From an uncultured Bryobacteraceae bacterium (GTDB lineage Bacteria; Acidobacteriota; Terriglobia; Bryobacterales; Bryobacteraceae), in NCBI GenBank assembly GCA_937924525.1, contig CALDSU010000007.1:186001-250000 (forward strand): a stretch of 64,000 bases of DNA. Direction: 5' to 3'. Within the stretch, counting starts at the first letter, position 1, and every line of letters begins with the position of its first letter. Below, in pieces: positions 25,230-34,121 of this stretch. Made by a program: the position numbers and the translations under genes. The notes below the pieces were generated by a model that made no database searches, was not told where the DNA came from, and saw only the letters and a list, made by a program, of their open reading frames with translations.

Positions 25230-27290
25230 CTACCGGACGGCCATCGTGGTCTCGTTCGACGAAACGCCGGCGACCGAAAGGGACAGCCGGGCGGGGCCCG
25301 GCGTGATACCGGCAGGAACGCGCACCGCGGTTTGATACAACCCGGCGAAACCGGGCGCGGCAATCGAGTACACTACGTCGGCCGCCCGTCCGCCGATGGT
25401 CACTTGCACCGTCGCGGTCTCCGCCGCCGGCGGGTACGCGGCAGGCTTGCCGGTTGCTGACGCCGGCGTGGTCTGCCCCAGTCCGGTCGAGTAGATCAGC
25501 ACAATGTCGCCCGCCGCAGCCGGGTTCTCCGGCGTAATCAGCGAAAAATCCGCATTGCGGACCACGATGCCGCCCCGCTCGTACGTGAAGATGAACGGCG
25601 CCACGGTGGCCACCTGGATGCTGGCCGCCTGGCTGGCCGTGCCGTCAAAGCGCACCACGATCTGGCGCGCGCCCGGTTCCGTCTCGAACGGAACCTGTAC
25701 GTTCAACTGCCCGGGAGACACATACAGAAGGGGCGCGGCCCGCCCGCCGATCGAGACCTCGACTCCGTTCAGCGAGGCGGGCAGCGTGGAACCGCGCCAC
25801 CCGCCGAGATCGGAGGCGACTTTCACAAAATCCAGCCCGTAAATGGACAGCAGCCCGCCCGGCGCGGCGGTCGTGAGGTGCGAGCCCACCGTGGCCGCGC
25901 CGGTGACAATGGGGTTCCGCGTGCTGGCTTCCGCGATCTGGCCGCGGATGGCGCCTCCCGGGTTCGCCCGGGTGTGCAGATTCAAGTAATGACGCTCCGG
26001 GTGGACCACCAGGGAGTTCAGCGACGCAAGCCCCAGCGCGCTGGTCACCAGGACGCGTCCGGTCAGATTTCCGAAGCCCGTCGCGCGCGCGACGGAAGCG
26101 GCGCCGGTGATGCCGGTGTCCAGCCGCACGGGGCCGTTCGCGCCCGCGAGGCCGTCGTGAATGTGCAGACCGGTGAAGTCCACCGCTCCCGGGAACCGGT
26201 AGTTGATGTCGAAGACGGCGTAACCCGCTTCGATCGCCCCGGCCTCCGACCGCAGGGCCCGGATGGTGACCAACGCCTGACCGGTGGCTTCCAGGTTGGT
26301 GATCGGCGGGACTTCGTTGGCGGGAGACATCGGCACCTGGAACGTCATCAGGCCAGTGGAGCGCAGCTGGCCCCGAACCGCGCCCCCCGGATTCACGGTG
26401 GTGTGCAGGTTCAAATAGTAGTTCTGCGGGGACGTCAGCAGCCCTTCCAGCACCGGGAGCGTGTTGGCGTTGAGAGGCACTTCCACGCGATAGAACAGGT
26501 TGCCCGATCCCGTCTCGCGCACCACCGGGTTCGCCCCGGTGATCCCGGAATCGATGCGCACCGGCCCGTTCACGCCCGCGGCCCCCGCGTGGATGTGCAA
26601 CCCTGTGAACGTGACCGCCCCAGGAAACGTGTAATTCACGTCGAAGATGGCTTCCGCGGAGGTGATCCCGCCGTTTTCGTCGCGGGTGATGTGCGCGGTA
26701 AAAGCACCCAGGGCGGAGGCCTCTAGATCCAGGGGCGGAACCTCGTTGCGGGGATTCATCACGGAGAGCAGCACCGCGGTCTGCGCCGCTTCGAGTGGTC
26801 CCCGGATCGCGCCAGCCGGATGCACGGTGCTGTGCAGGTTCACATAATACCCGGCGGGATTGGCGAACATGCCTTCCAAGGCGGCGAGGCCATGCACATT
26901 GTCGGGTAAGACCTGGGCCTGCCGGTCGATTGTTCCCCGCCCAGCCGGGGAAACGACCGTGTTCTGCCCGGTGATGCCGGTGTCGATCCGGACGGGTCCG
27001 TTCGTCCCCGCAGCGCCGGCATGGACGTGCAAACCGGTAAACGTCACTTCCCCCGGGAACTGGTGCGCGACGTAGAAGTCCACCGAGCCAGAGACAATCT
27101 TTCCTTCGGCATCCCGTAGTACATGCGCCACGAGGGTCGCAGATCCCGAAGCGGCCAGTCCCGTGATGGGCGGCACTTCATTGGCGGGCGACAGGCGCGC
27201 GCGAAACACCCGGGTTTCCGCCGCCTGCTGTCCAGATAATGCGCCGGCGGCGCACAGCGCGGCGCCCACGAAACGTAGAAATGTCTTCAC
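25230..27290 (-). CDS. Secreted protein with three CHRD domains and a TIGR03437-type C-terminus
   Basis: The product has 686 residues from the GTG at 27290, placed just after a GGAGGGGG run; an upstream in-frame GTG at 27302 overlaps that RBS. A signal peptide is followed by three tandem CHRD domains (~17-150, ~155-290, ~295-430). Each carries the set NEVPPI, FPGxVxFTGLHxHxG, NGPVRIDTGITG, YYxNLHT and GAIRGQL. The last ~240 residues (APGGLLSIYGL, VSPGQLNVQVPFE, IYSTGLGQT) match the C-terminal domain of many secreted Solibacter proteins. CHRD domains derive from chordin; their bacterial role is unknown. Confidence 0.9.
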   Translation of the reverse strand: MKTFLRFVGAALCAAGALSGQQAAETRVFRARLSPANEVPPITGLAASGSATLVAHVLRDAEGKIVSGSVDFYVAHQFPGEVTFTGLHVHAGAAGTNGPVRIDTGITGQNTVVSPAGRGTIDRQAQVLPDNVHGLAALEGMFANPAGYYVNLHSTVHPAGAIRGPLEAAQTAVLLSVMNPRNEVPPLDLEASALGAFTAHITRDENGGITSAEAIFDVNYTFPGAVTFTGLHIHAGAAGVNGPVRIDSGITGANPVVRETGSGNLFYRVEVPLNANTLPVLEGLLTSPQNYYLNLHTTVNPGGAVRGQLRSTGLMTFQVPMSPANEVPPITNLEATGQALVTIRALRSEAGAIEAGYAVFDINYRFPGAVDFTGLHIHDGLAGANGPVRLDTGITGAASVARATGFGNLTGRVLVTSALGLASLNSLVVHPERHYLNLHTRANPGGAIRGQIAEASTRNPIVTGAATVGSHLTTAAPGGLLSIYGLDFVKVASDLGGWRGSTLPASLNGVEVSIGGRAAPLLYVSPGQLNVQVPFETEPGARQIVVRFDGTASQAASIQVATVAPFIFTYERGGIVVRNADFSLITPENPAAAGDIVLIYSTGLGQTTPASATGKPAAYPPAAETATVQVTIGGRAADVVYSIAAPGFAGLYQTAVRVPAGITPGPARLSLSVAGVSSNETTMAVR

Positions 27291-27423
27291 GGCCCCCTCC
27301 ACAACCCCAAAGCCGGGGTGAGGAAAGAGTATCAGGAGACCGGATTGTTTTCAATAGATTTCTCTTCATTTAGCCGGCGGCTGTCCCAGAATCGGGTTGG
27401 ATGGTGGGCATAGCCCAACTTGA

Positions 27424-28788
27424 CTACCGCGCCAGCCGGTCCACCAGAACCAACTCGTGTTCCCGGGCGGCGTGCTCCAAAGCCGCCGCCCAAGCCGCCA
27501 GGGTGAGTTCGATGTCGCGCTCGCTGTGCGCGGCCGAAATCGACCCCTGCTTGGTGGCGAGCGGGAAGAAATACACGCCGCGTTCGATCAATTCCCGCCG
27601 CATCGTCTCGTCGGCGCCAAAGGAGTGGTGGGTCGCCATGTCGTGCCAGTCCACCGGCGCATGATCCATGAAATACAGGCAGAACGCGGAGCCCTGCCGC
27701 ACAAAGGTCGCCGGCACGCCCAGTTTCGCCAGGATTTCGTGAACGCCCGTTTCCAGCAGCGCGCCCAGCGCCTCCACGTGACGATAGACTTGGCCGCCGT
27801 TCATCAGCAGACGTTCGATGGTGGCGATGGCCGCAATGGTAGGCACCGGGTGCCCGTTGTAAGTGCCCGCCAGCAGCACCCGGCGCGCGGGATCCGGATG
27901 GACGAAGAAGTCCATGTATTCCTTCTTGCCGGCAATGACGCCTAGCGGGTAGCCGTTGGCCACCGCCTTGCCGTACACCACGAAGTCCGGCCGCACTCCG
28001 CACAGGGTCGCATACCCTCCCAACGCATGGCGGAAACCCGTCTTCACTTCGTCGAAAACCAGTAGAAAGCCGAACTCGTCGGCCAGCTGGCGCAGTCCGG
28101 CCAGGTAGCCGGGGAGAGGCTTGACTACGCCGACATTCTGCAAAATTGGTTCGGTAATCAGGCAGGCAACCGGATAGCGCTCGCACACCCAACGGACCGA
28201 CTCCAGGTCGTTGAAGTTGACCGGGTGCACCAACCGCTGATGCGCTTCCGGGATGCCGGCGCTGATCGGGTGGAAAGGATACTCGCCCGGGGACACGCGC
28301 GGACCCAGCGCCGCCAGCGGCGTCATCAGGTTACACGCGACATCGTTATGCCAGCCGTTATAGCCGCCCTGCATCACGATGATGTCGTCCCGGCCGGTGA
28401 TGGCGCGCGCCGCGCGGATCGCCTGGTAGGTCGCCTCGCTTCCCGTGTTGAGGAACTGCACGGAGTCCGCGATCTCCACGTGCGTGCAAATCAACTCCGC
28501 CAGCCGGCCTTCAAATTCCGTAGTCCCGGAGCCGAACAGGCTCCGCCCTTCGGCCAAGGCGCGGGTGACCGCCGCGGTGACGTACGGGTCGTTGTGTCCC
28601 AGGAAGTGCGGAGCAAAGGCCGCGTGATAGTCGATGAACTCGTGGCCGTCGTGGTCCCAGATGCGCGAGCCCTGGCCGCGGACGAAGGCGATCTCCGGCG
28701 CGGTGGCGCGGTTGGTGGACACCACTCCGCCCGGAATGTACTGACGATTGTGCGCAAACACGCGCGCGGAATTGGGATAGGTCTGCAC
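27424..28788 (-). CDS. Glutamate-1-semialdehyde aminomutase-like class III aminotransferase
   Basis: The 454-residue product starts at a GTG with GGGAGCGAG upstream. It has FLNTGSEATYQAIRAAR (phosphate binding), ITEPILQNVGVV, VFDEVKTGFR (PLP ring Asp) and the Schiff-base lysine in VYGKAVANGYPLG. It aligns with HemL-like enzymes (IPGGV near the start, GSGTTEFEGRLAE), but divergent features such as the FPLATKQGS C-terminus and the lack of heme neighbours suggest a specialised aminomutase or aminotransferase. It may not be the housekeeping HemL. Confidence 0.85.
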   Translation of the reverse strand: MQTYPNSARVFAHNRQYIPGGVVSTNRATAPEIAFVRGQGSRIWDHDGHEFIDYHAAFAPHFLGHNDPYVTAAVTRALAEGRSLFGSGTTEFEGRLAELICTHVEIADSVQFLNTGSEATYQAIRAARAITGRDDIIVMQGGYNGWHNDVACNLMTPLAALGPRVSPGEYPFHPISAGIPEAHQRLVHPVNFNDLESVRWVCERYPVACLITEPILQNVGVVKPLPGYLAGLRQLADEFGFLLVFDEVKTGFRHALGGYATLCGVRPDFVVYGKAVANGYPLGVIAGKKEYMDFFVHPDPARRVLLAGTYNGHPVPTIAAIATIERLLMNGGQVYRHVEALGALLETGVHEILAKLGVPATFVRQGSAFCLYFMDHAPVDWHDMATHHSFGADETMRRELIERGVYFFPLATKQGSISAAHSERDIELTLAAWAAALEHAAREHELVLVDRLAR

Positions 28789-29207
28789 GTTTCTCGCTCC
28801 CGCTTCAAAAGCCCGGCGGCAATGTTCTCTTTCCAGGATAGGGGCGGAGGCGACCCCCCGCGCGCTTCGGCCATCAGTTTCCGTCCAACATTCTGGATCG
28901 GCCCCTGCCGCCGCGCTGATTGCTCCTTCCCGGATCGGTTACAATCACAGAACCGTTGTTTCATGGTATCGAAAGTTGTGATTATCTCCCAAATCCCCGC
29001 CAAGCGCGCCGGATGGGCCGGATTTGCTCTTGTGGGACCTGAAGGCACTCATACTAAATTTTTGAAATCTTCAGGGACTCGGTGGTTCGCGGTAAGGCGC
29101 TTGGGAAACGCGCCGGCAAGCGCGGGCCGCTGGTAAGTGCAACAAGCTAAAGAACCTTTAGCATTCCGCTAAAGGATTGACAGACAAAGTTAGAGTTAGG
29201 AGTACAC
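28789..29207 (+). promoter_or_regulatory. 419-bp upstream region of the second TonB receptor
   Basis: No gene is seen in this region. It contains a 7-bp inverted repeat AATCACA / TGTGATT (28943-28949 and 28977-28983, extended A[CT]AATCACA) and an A-B-A' array of short repeats at 29146-29175. The receptor RBS AGGAG lies 6 bp before its ATG. A TTGACA at 29177 is too close to the RBS to act as its -35. Confidence 0.4.
29146..29175 (+). repeat. Alternating repeat GCTAAAG / CTTTAGC / GCTAAAG in the receptor leader
   Basis: Segment A (29146-29152, GCTAAAG), segment B (29156-29162, CTTTAGC) and segment C (29168-29174, GCTAAAG) are strung together. B is complementary to both A and C, so two mutually exclusive hairpins can form (loops aac and attcc; B-C extends to 8 bp). 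The array ends 33 bp before the receptor start codon. Confidence 0.65.
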
Positions 29208-32200
29208 ATGGTTCGAAAGTTGTCTCGCTACGTATCTCTGGGTATCGCTATGGTGGCCCTGCTGGCGTCTCTGACGCCCCTGGGCGCGCAGGTGCCCACG
29301 GCTACGCTCACGGGCGTTGTCAAGGACGCGACGGGAGCGCTGGTTCCCAACGTAACGGTCCGGGCAATCAACACCGGCACCAACCTCGGGCGCGAAGCAG
29401 TGACGGATCAATCCGGCACCTATCGCATCGCCGCTCTGAACCCAGGACAATACCGGCTGGAAGCGGAAGCCGCAGGGTTCAAGAAAGCCACGGTGACCGG
29501 GATTGTGCTGGAAGTCGCCCAGCAGGTGCGTGTCGACGTGGACTTGCAGGTCGGTGAGGTTACTCAGACCCTCGAAGTAACCGGCGCCGCGGCGCTGGTG
29601 AACACCGAGAGCAACCTGATCGGCGGCGTGATCAACGAGTCGCGCGTCGTCAGTCTGCCGCTCAACGGGCGCAACATGATGGAGCTGACCACCCTGACGG
29701 CGGGAATCGCCGAGGGCACCGGTTCAGCGGCGATCGTCAACAAACGCGCCCCCACGGCCGCCGGCATGCCCCACCAGGACAACAACTATCAGCTTGACGG
29801 CGCGGACAACAAGGAAGCGTTCTTCAATAGCTGGAACGTCAGCCCCTCGATCGACGCGGTGCAGGAGTTCAGCGTCCAGGTGGGCCAGTACTCGGCGGAG
29901 TTTGGGTCCGGCGGCGGCGCCGTGATCAACGTGGTGACCAAGTCCGGTTCGAACCAGTTCCATGGCACCGCGTGGGAGTTCCTGCGCAACGACAATCTGG
30001 ATGCGCGCAACTTCTTCCTGCGGCCCGATCAGACCATCGCCCCGCTGGCGCGTAACCAGTTTGGCGTCGCCGCCGGTGGCCGGATTATCAAAGACCGGAT
30101 GTTCATCTTCGGCAACTACGACGGCACCCGCACCCGTCAGGGGCTGTTGCGAGCTGGCAACGTCCCCACTCGCGCGCAGATCGGCGGCAACTTCGCTGGC
30201 TTCAATAAGACGATTCGCGATCCGCAAACCGGCCAGCCGTTTCCCGGCAACGTGATCCCCACCGCCCGGCTGGATCCGATTTCCCAGGCTCTGGCGCGGT
30301 TCTATCCGGAGCCCAACAACCCCAGCCCGGTCGCGAATTACAGCGTGAACCGTTCGAGCAAGGCAGATGTGAACTCTGGCATCCTGCGCTGGGACTATCG
30401 CTTGACCAACAAGCATGACCTTTCGGCCCGCTACGCCATGCAGGATATCGATAACTACACGCCCGGGACGTTCCCGGATGTCGGTGGCCTGCTGGTGCCC
30501 CAGCGTCCGCAGAACCTAACGCTGAACCTGACCAGCATCATCACCCCCCGTTTCCTGAACGAGTTCCGCGCCAGCTACAACCGGCAAACGCACCGGCAGC
30601 GCGGCCAGAATTCGGGAAACCCGATCGCGGCCAACGCGGGAATTCCTTTTGCCCCGAAGTCTGGGCCGGGAGCGGGTTTCGTGGAGGGCATCGGGCTGGG
30701 CAACACCGCGTTCTCGGGCCTGGGCGAATCGCAACCGTGGTTTTTGACGGTAAACACCTTCCAGTGGTACGACGGCATCACCTGGTCGCAGGGCAAGCAC
30801 AACATCAAGGCCGGGGCGGACATCCGCCGGCACCGGGCGGATGCATTCCTTGGCACCCGCCTCAACAACCAGTACAGCTTTTCGGGCCAGTTCACCGGGG
30901 AGGGTTTCACGGACTTCCTGCTGGGCAACATGTCCTCCTCCTCGATCGCCCTGGCGGAAAACGAGACCGGACGATTCCGGCGCACGATGCTCGCCTTCTA
31001 CGTGCTGGACGACTGGAAGGTGAGCCCCAAGCTGACCCTGAACATAGGGTTGCGGTATGAGTTTGCGCAGGTCCCACGCGAGTTGGGCGGTTTGACGCCT
31101 TCCTTCGATCCGTCTCTGGCCAACGGGCAAGGCGGCTTGCGGTTCCCGAAACAGAACACGACTGCTGCGCCGTTCTACCAGAACGTCCGGCCGGATTTAG
31201 GCTTCGGTTTTCTGGACCGCGAAACCCTGTTCAAGTCGGATAGGAACAATTTCGCTCCCCGCTTCGGTTTTGCCTATCGTCCGTTCGGGGGCAACAAGAC
31301 CGTGGTTCGTGGCGGTTACGGCATCTTCTACTCCAGCGCCCAGTTGATGAATCTCGTACAGAACGCGGTGACCGGACCTCCCGCGCAATTGTGGGCGGGA
31401 TACGTCTCGGCGGTGGACCGTCCCACGCTGACGTGGGCGGGCGACCTCGCCAACCCCCAGGGCTCCCTGGCGACGGCGGTGTTCGGCTTGCTCACCTCCC
31501 CCGAGAACCAGTGGCTGGATGGCTACACGCAGCAGTGGAGCCTGACGATTGGCCAGGAAGTGAAGGGAGTGGTTCTGGAGGCACAGTACCTGGGCTCCAA
31601 GGGTACGCACCTCGAGAACTCGATGGACTATAACTTCACGACACCTGGGCCCGGGTCGTTGGCCCAGCGGCGGCCGTTTCCCAAGTGGGATCGCATCTTC
31701 GGGTTCAACTCGAGCGGCGCGGCCAGCTACCAGGGCCTCTTGCTGACCGCCGAAAAGCGCATGGGTAAGGGCCTGTTGTTCAAAGGCGCCTATACGTTCA
31801 GCAAGACTCTCGCCAAGAACGGCGCCCGGTCCACCGGCAATGTCGGCCAGATCCAGGATCCGTTCAACCTCCGGAACAACGACGGCTATTCCGTCGACAA
31901 CGTCCCGAGCCGCTTTACGGGCAACTTCATCTATGAATTGCCCTTTGGCCGGGGCAAGAAGTTCGGCGGCAACATGAACCGCATCGCGGACCTATTCGTT
32001 GGCGGGTGGGCCGCTTCCGGCATCTACACCGCGCACAACGGTTACCACCTGACGGGACCGACTGTCGCGCTGGCCAACTGCAACTCGGCGACCAATAACG
32101 TTTGCCGGCCGGACATCGTCCGCCCCTTCTTTCTGGGCGGCAGCGGTTTGACCTCCCCGCGCTGGGACCGCAACGCCTTCGACTGGCCGCTCCGCACCGA

Positions 32201-32474
32201 TCTCGGCCAGCCGGTGCGCCCGCAGAAGTTCGGCAACGCCGCGATGAACATCCTGCGGAACAACGGGATCAACACGTGGGATATGGGGTTCTTCAAGAAC
32301 TTCAACCTCACCGAGTCCAAACGCCTGGAGTTCCGCACCGAGATGTTCAACGCGTTTAACCATACCAACTTTGGCACGCCGGTCGCCGCGCCGGAAAACC
32401 CGAACTTCGGGCGGGTATTCGGCACCTCCGTCGGGCCGCGCTCGATTCAGTTCGCGCTGAAGTTCTACTGGTAG
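29208..32474 (+). CDS. Oar-like TonB-dependent receptor, second copy
   Basis: The 1088-residue product has a signal peptide (~1-27, ending LGAQ), a carboxypeptidase-regulatory-like domain (~30-115, LTGVVKDATGALVPNV), a plug with PLNGRNMMELTTL and GGGAVINVVTKSGSNQFHG, and a long beta-barrel ending FALKFYW. It is paralogous to the receptor at 887-4234. RBS AGGAG is 6 bp from the ATG. It is followed by an inverted-repeat element and then by a TPR gene and three BNR proteins, which suggests import of glycan fragments; this link is inferred from position only. Confidence 0.94.
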   Translation: MVRKLSRYVSLGIAMVALLASLTPLGAQVPTATLTGVVKDATGALVPNVTVRAINTGTNLGREAVTDQSGTYRIAALNPGQYRLEAEAAGFKKATVTGIVLEVAQQVRVDVDLQVGEVTQTLEVTGAAALVNTESNLIGGVINESRVVSLPLNGRNMMELTTLTAGIAEGTGSAAIVNKRAPTAAGMPHQDNNYQLDGADNKEAFFNSWNVSPSIDAVQEFSVQVGQYSAEFGSGGGAVINVVTKSGSNQFHGTAWEFLRNDNLDARNFFLRPDQTIAPLARNQFGVAAGGRIIKDRMFIFGNYDGTRTRQGLLRAGNVPTRAQIGGNFAGFNKTIRDPQTGQPFPGNVIPTARLDPISQALARFYPEPNNPSPVANYSVNRSSKADVNSGILRWDYRLTNKHDLSARYAMQDIDNYTPGTFPDVGGLLVPQRPQNLTLNLTSIITPRFLNEFRASYNRQTHRQRGQNSGNPIAANAGIPFAPKSGPGAGFVEGIGLGNTAFSGLGESQPWFLTVNTFQWYDGITWSQGKHNIKAGADIRRHRADAFLGTRLNNQYSFSGQFTGEGFTDFLLGNMSSSSIALAENETGRFRRTMLAFYVLDDWKVSPKLTLNIGLRYEFAQVPRELGGLTPSFDPSLANGQGGLRFPKQNTTAAPFYQNVRPDLGFGFLDRETLFKSDRNNFAPRFGFAYRPFGGNKTVVRGGYGIFYSSAQLMNLVQNAVTGPPAQLWAGYVSAVDRPTLTWAGDLANPQGSLATAVFGLLTSPENQWLDGYTQQWSLTIGQEVKGVVLEAQYLGSKGTHLENSMDYNFTTPGPGSLAQRRPFPKWDRIFGFNSSGAASYQGLLLTAEKRMGKGLLFKGAYTFSKTLAKNGARSTGNVGQIQDPFNLRNNDGYSVDNVPSRFTGNFIYELPFGRGKKFGGNMNRIADLFVGGWAASGIYTAHNGYHLTGPTVALANCNSATNNVCRPDIVRPFFLGGSGLTSPRWDRNAFDWPLRTDLGQPVRPQKFGNAAMNILRNNGINTWDMGFFKNFNLTESKRLEFRTEMFNAFNHTNFGTPVAAPENPNFGRVFGTSVGPRSIQFALKFYW

Positions 32475-32486
32475 TTCTCCCGGGCG

Positions 32487-32580
32487 GAAAAAACCGGGGA
32501 CAGTCACCCCTTTTCGACCAGCGAGCAGCGAAGAATCAACGATGGTTGGCTCGAAAAGGGTGTCCGTCCCCGATTTTTTC
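32487..32580. repeat. REPIN-like inverted repeat / terminator-like hairpin
   Basis: Two arms of about 30 bp, roughly 32487-32517 and 32551-32580, are inverted copies with only a few mismatches. The core is CGGGGAC[A/G]G[T/A]CACCC..TTTCGA, and the outer ends are A6 and T6. The loop is ~33 nt. GGGGACAGxCACC cores are, as I recall, typical of REP sequences mobilised by RAYT transposases. The outer T6 also gives it terminator character just after the receptor stop. No RAYT gene is in the window. Confidence 0.7.
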
Positions 32581-32621
32581 TCGCGGCTCCGGCCAGGGTT
32601 CCGCCGGGTGAACCTGATTCC

Positions 32622-34121
32622 ATGAGGATTCCCAAAGCGCCCAGGTGGTTGGCGGTTGTTCTGGCTGGTGGTTTGACCGGCGGAGCAGCCGCCTTCGCTT
32701 TGCAGGCCTCCGCCGGGGAGCTCTTCAAAAAAGGATTCAGGGAATTTCAGGCCCGCAATCTCCGTTCCGCGGAAGAACTGTTCCGCCAGGCGCATGCCCT
32801 GGAACCCGAAAACGCGGATGTCAACATGCTGCTCGCGCTGACGCTGGACCAGCAGAAACGCCACCGTGACGCGACGCCGTTCCACGAGAAAGCCGCCGCG
32901 TTGCGTCCGCGCGATCCCCGCATCCTGACCAACCTGGGCCTGAACCTGTTTCAGCAGAAGCGCATCTCCGAGGCCATCGAAGCGCTCCGCCGCAGCGTCG
33001 CCATTCAGCCGGAGCAGTTTGGCGCGCAGTATTTGCTGGGGCTCGGGCGTTTGCAGACGGGCGACGCGCAGGGCGCCCTGCCGCACCTGGAGGCCGCGGA
33101 AAGGCTGCAGCCCGGCAATGCGCAGGTCGCCGCGGCGATCCAGCAGGCGCGTCGCGGCGCAGCCAGGACCGCCCCTGGCAAGGATCTGGCAACGAGTGTC
33201 CCCCCCCAGCCCGATCCGCGGCAGGCGGCGCAACTGCTTCGCCAGGGAAAATACGAGCAGGCGCTCCCGCTGCTGGAGGAGCTGCGTCGCCGCGAACCCG
33301 AAGCCGCGGTGGTCGCCTATGACCTCGCGCTGGCCTATTACCGGCTGGAGCGTTACCACGACGCCCAGCGTGTCCTCGAATCCCTGAAACAGCCGGGGCC
33401 GGAGGGACACGCTTTGCTGGCCGAGGTCTACCGCGCCGTCGGCATGTTTCCGGAAGCCGTGGATGCGCTGAAGAAAGCCTCCGCCGCCGCGCCGGATAAC
33501 GTCGATTACCTTTACGACCTCACCGTACTTTTGATGGGGCTCGACAAGGCCAAGGAAGCGGAGCGCCTGTTGGAAGACGCCGTGCGGCGTTTTCCGCGCG
33601 CGGGCAAGATCCATGCCGCCCGGGGCATCGCGCTCTTTATGGCGGGCCGCAACGAGGAGGCGATTCGCGCCTATGAGGAAGCGATTCGTCTCGAGCCGCA
33701 AGCCCCCGACTTTTATGCGGCGCTGGGCGACGTCCTGACCGGCGCCGGCGAACTCGCCCGCGCCGAAACCGCGTATGCCGCCGCCATCCGGCTGGATCCG
33801 CACTCCGCCGAGTATTACGTGAAGGCGGGCAAGAACCTGCTCAAGCTGCAAAAGAACGCGGAAGCGGAGGCCGCGTTTCGCGCCGCGCTGACCCGCGACG
33901 CCCAGTCCGGCGAAGCGCATTTTCAACTGGGCAAGCTCGCCGCCGGCAGCGGCGATCACGCCGCGGCCATCCGGCACCTGGAAGCGGCCGTCGCCCGGGA
34001 CGGAGGCGCCGCCGAAGCCTGGTATCAACTCAGCCTTTCCTACCAGCGGGCCGGACAGCGCGACAAGGCTGCCGCCGCCCGGAAACGTTTTCGCGAACTG
34101 CGAACCGAGGAGAAGAAATGA
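32622..34121 (+). CDS. TPR-repeat protein (about 13 repeats)
   Basis: The 499-residue product has a single N-terminal hydrophobic segment (~9-28, signal peptide or anchor) followed by nearly continuous TPR units (~33-495) such as LFRQAHALEPENADVNMLLAL and AIRAYEEAIRLEPQAPDFYAALGD. A low-complexity linker (~170-190) splits two TPR blocks. Its stop overlaps the start of the sialidase-like gene (ATGA), so translation is coupled. It repeats the TonB-then-TPR order seen at the left window edge. It is probably a periplasmic scaffold; no enzymatic domain is present. Confidence 0.9.
   Translation: MRIPKAPRWLAVVLAGGLTGGAAAFALQASAGELFKKGFREFQARNLRSAEELFRQAHALEPENADVNMLLALTLDQQKRHRDATPFHEKAAALRPRDPRILTNLGLNLFQQKRISEAIEALRRSVAIQPEQFGAQYLLGLGRLQTGDAQGALPHLEAAERLQPGNAQVAAAIQQARRGAARTAPGKDLATSVPPQPDPRQAAQLLRQGKYEQALPLLEELRRREPEAAVVAYDLALAYYRLERYHDAQRVLESLKQPGPEGHALLAEVYRAVGMFPEAVDALKKASAAAPDNVDYLYDLTVLLMGLDKAKEAERLLEDAVRRFPRAGKIHAARGIALFMAGRNEEAIRAYEEAIRLEPQAPDFYAALGDVLTGAGELARAETAYAAAIRLDPHSAEYYVKAGKNLLKLQKNAEAEAAFRAALTRDAQSGEAHFQLGKLAAGSGDHAAAIRHLEAAVARDGGAAEAWYQLSLSYQRAGQRDKAAAARKRFRELRTEEKK

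Noticed and set aside
27424-28788. Housekeeping HemL of tetrapyrrole synthesis
   Set aside because: Family membership is clear, but no heme genes are adjacent and several segments diverge, so I did not give the hemL symbol.
29177-29205. TTGACA as -35 of the second TonB receptor
   Set aside because: A -10 at the right distance would fall on the ribosome binding site and the sequence there (GAGTAC) is not -10-like.
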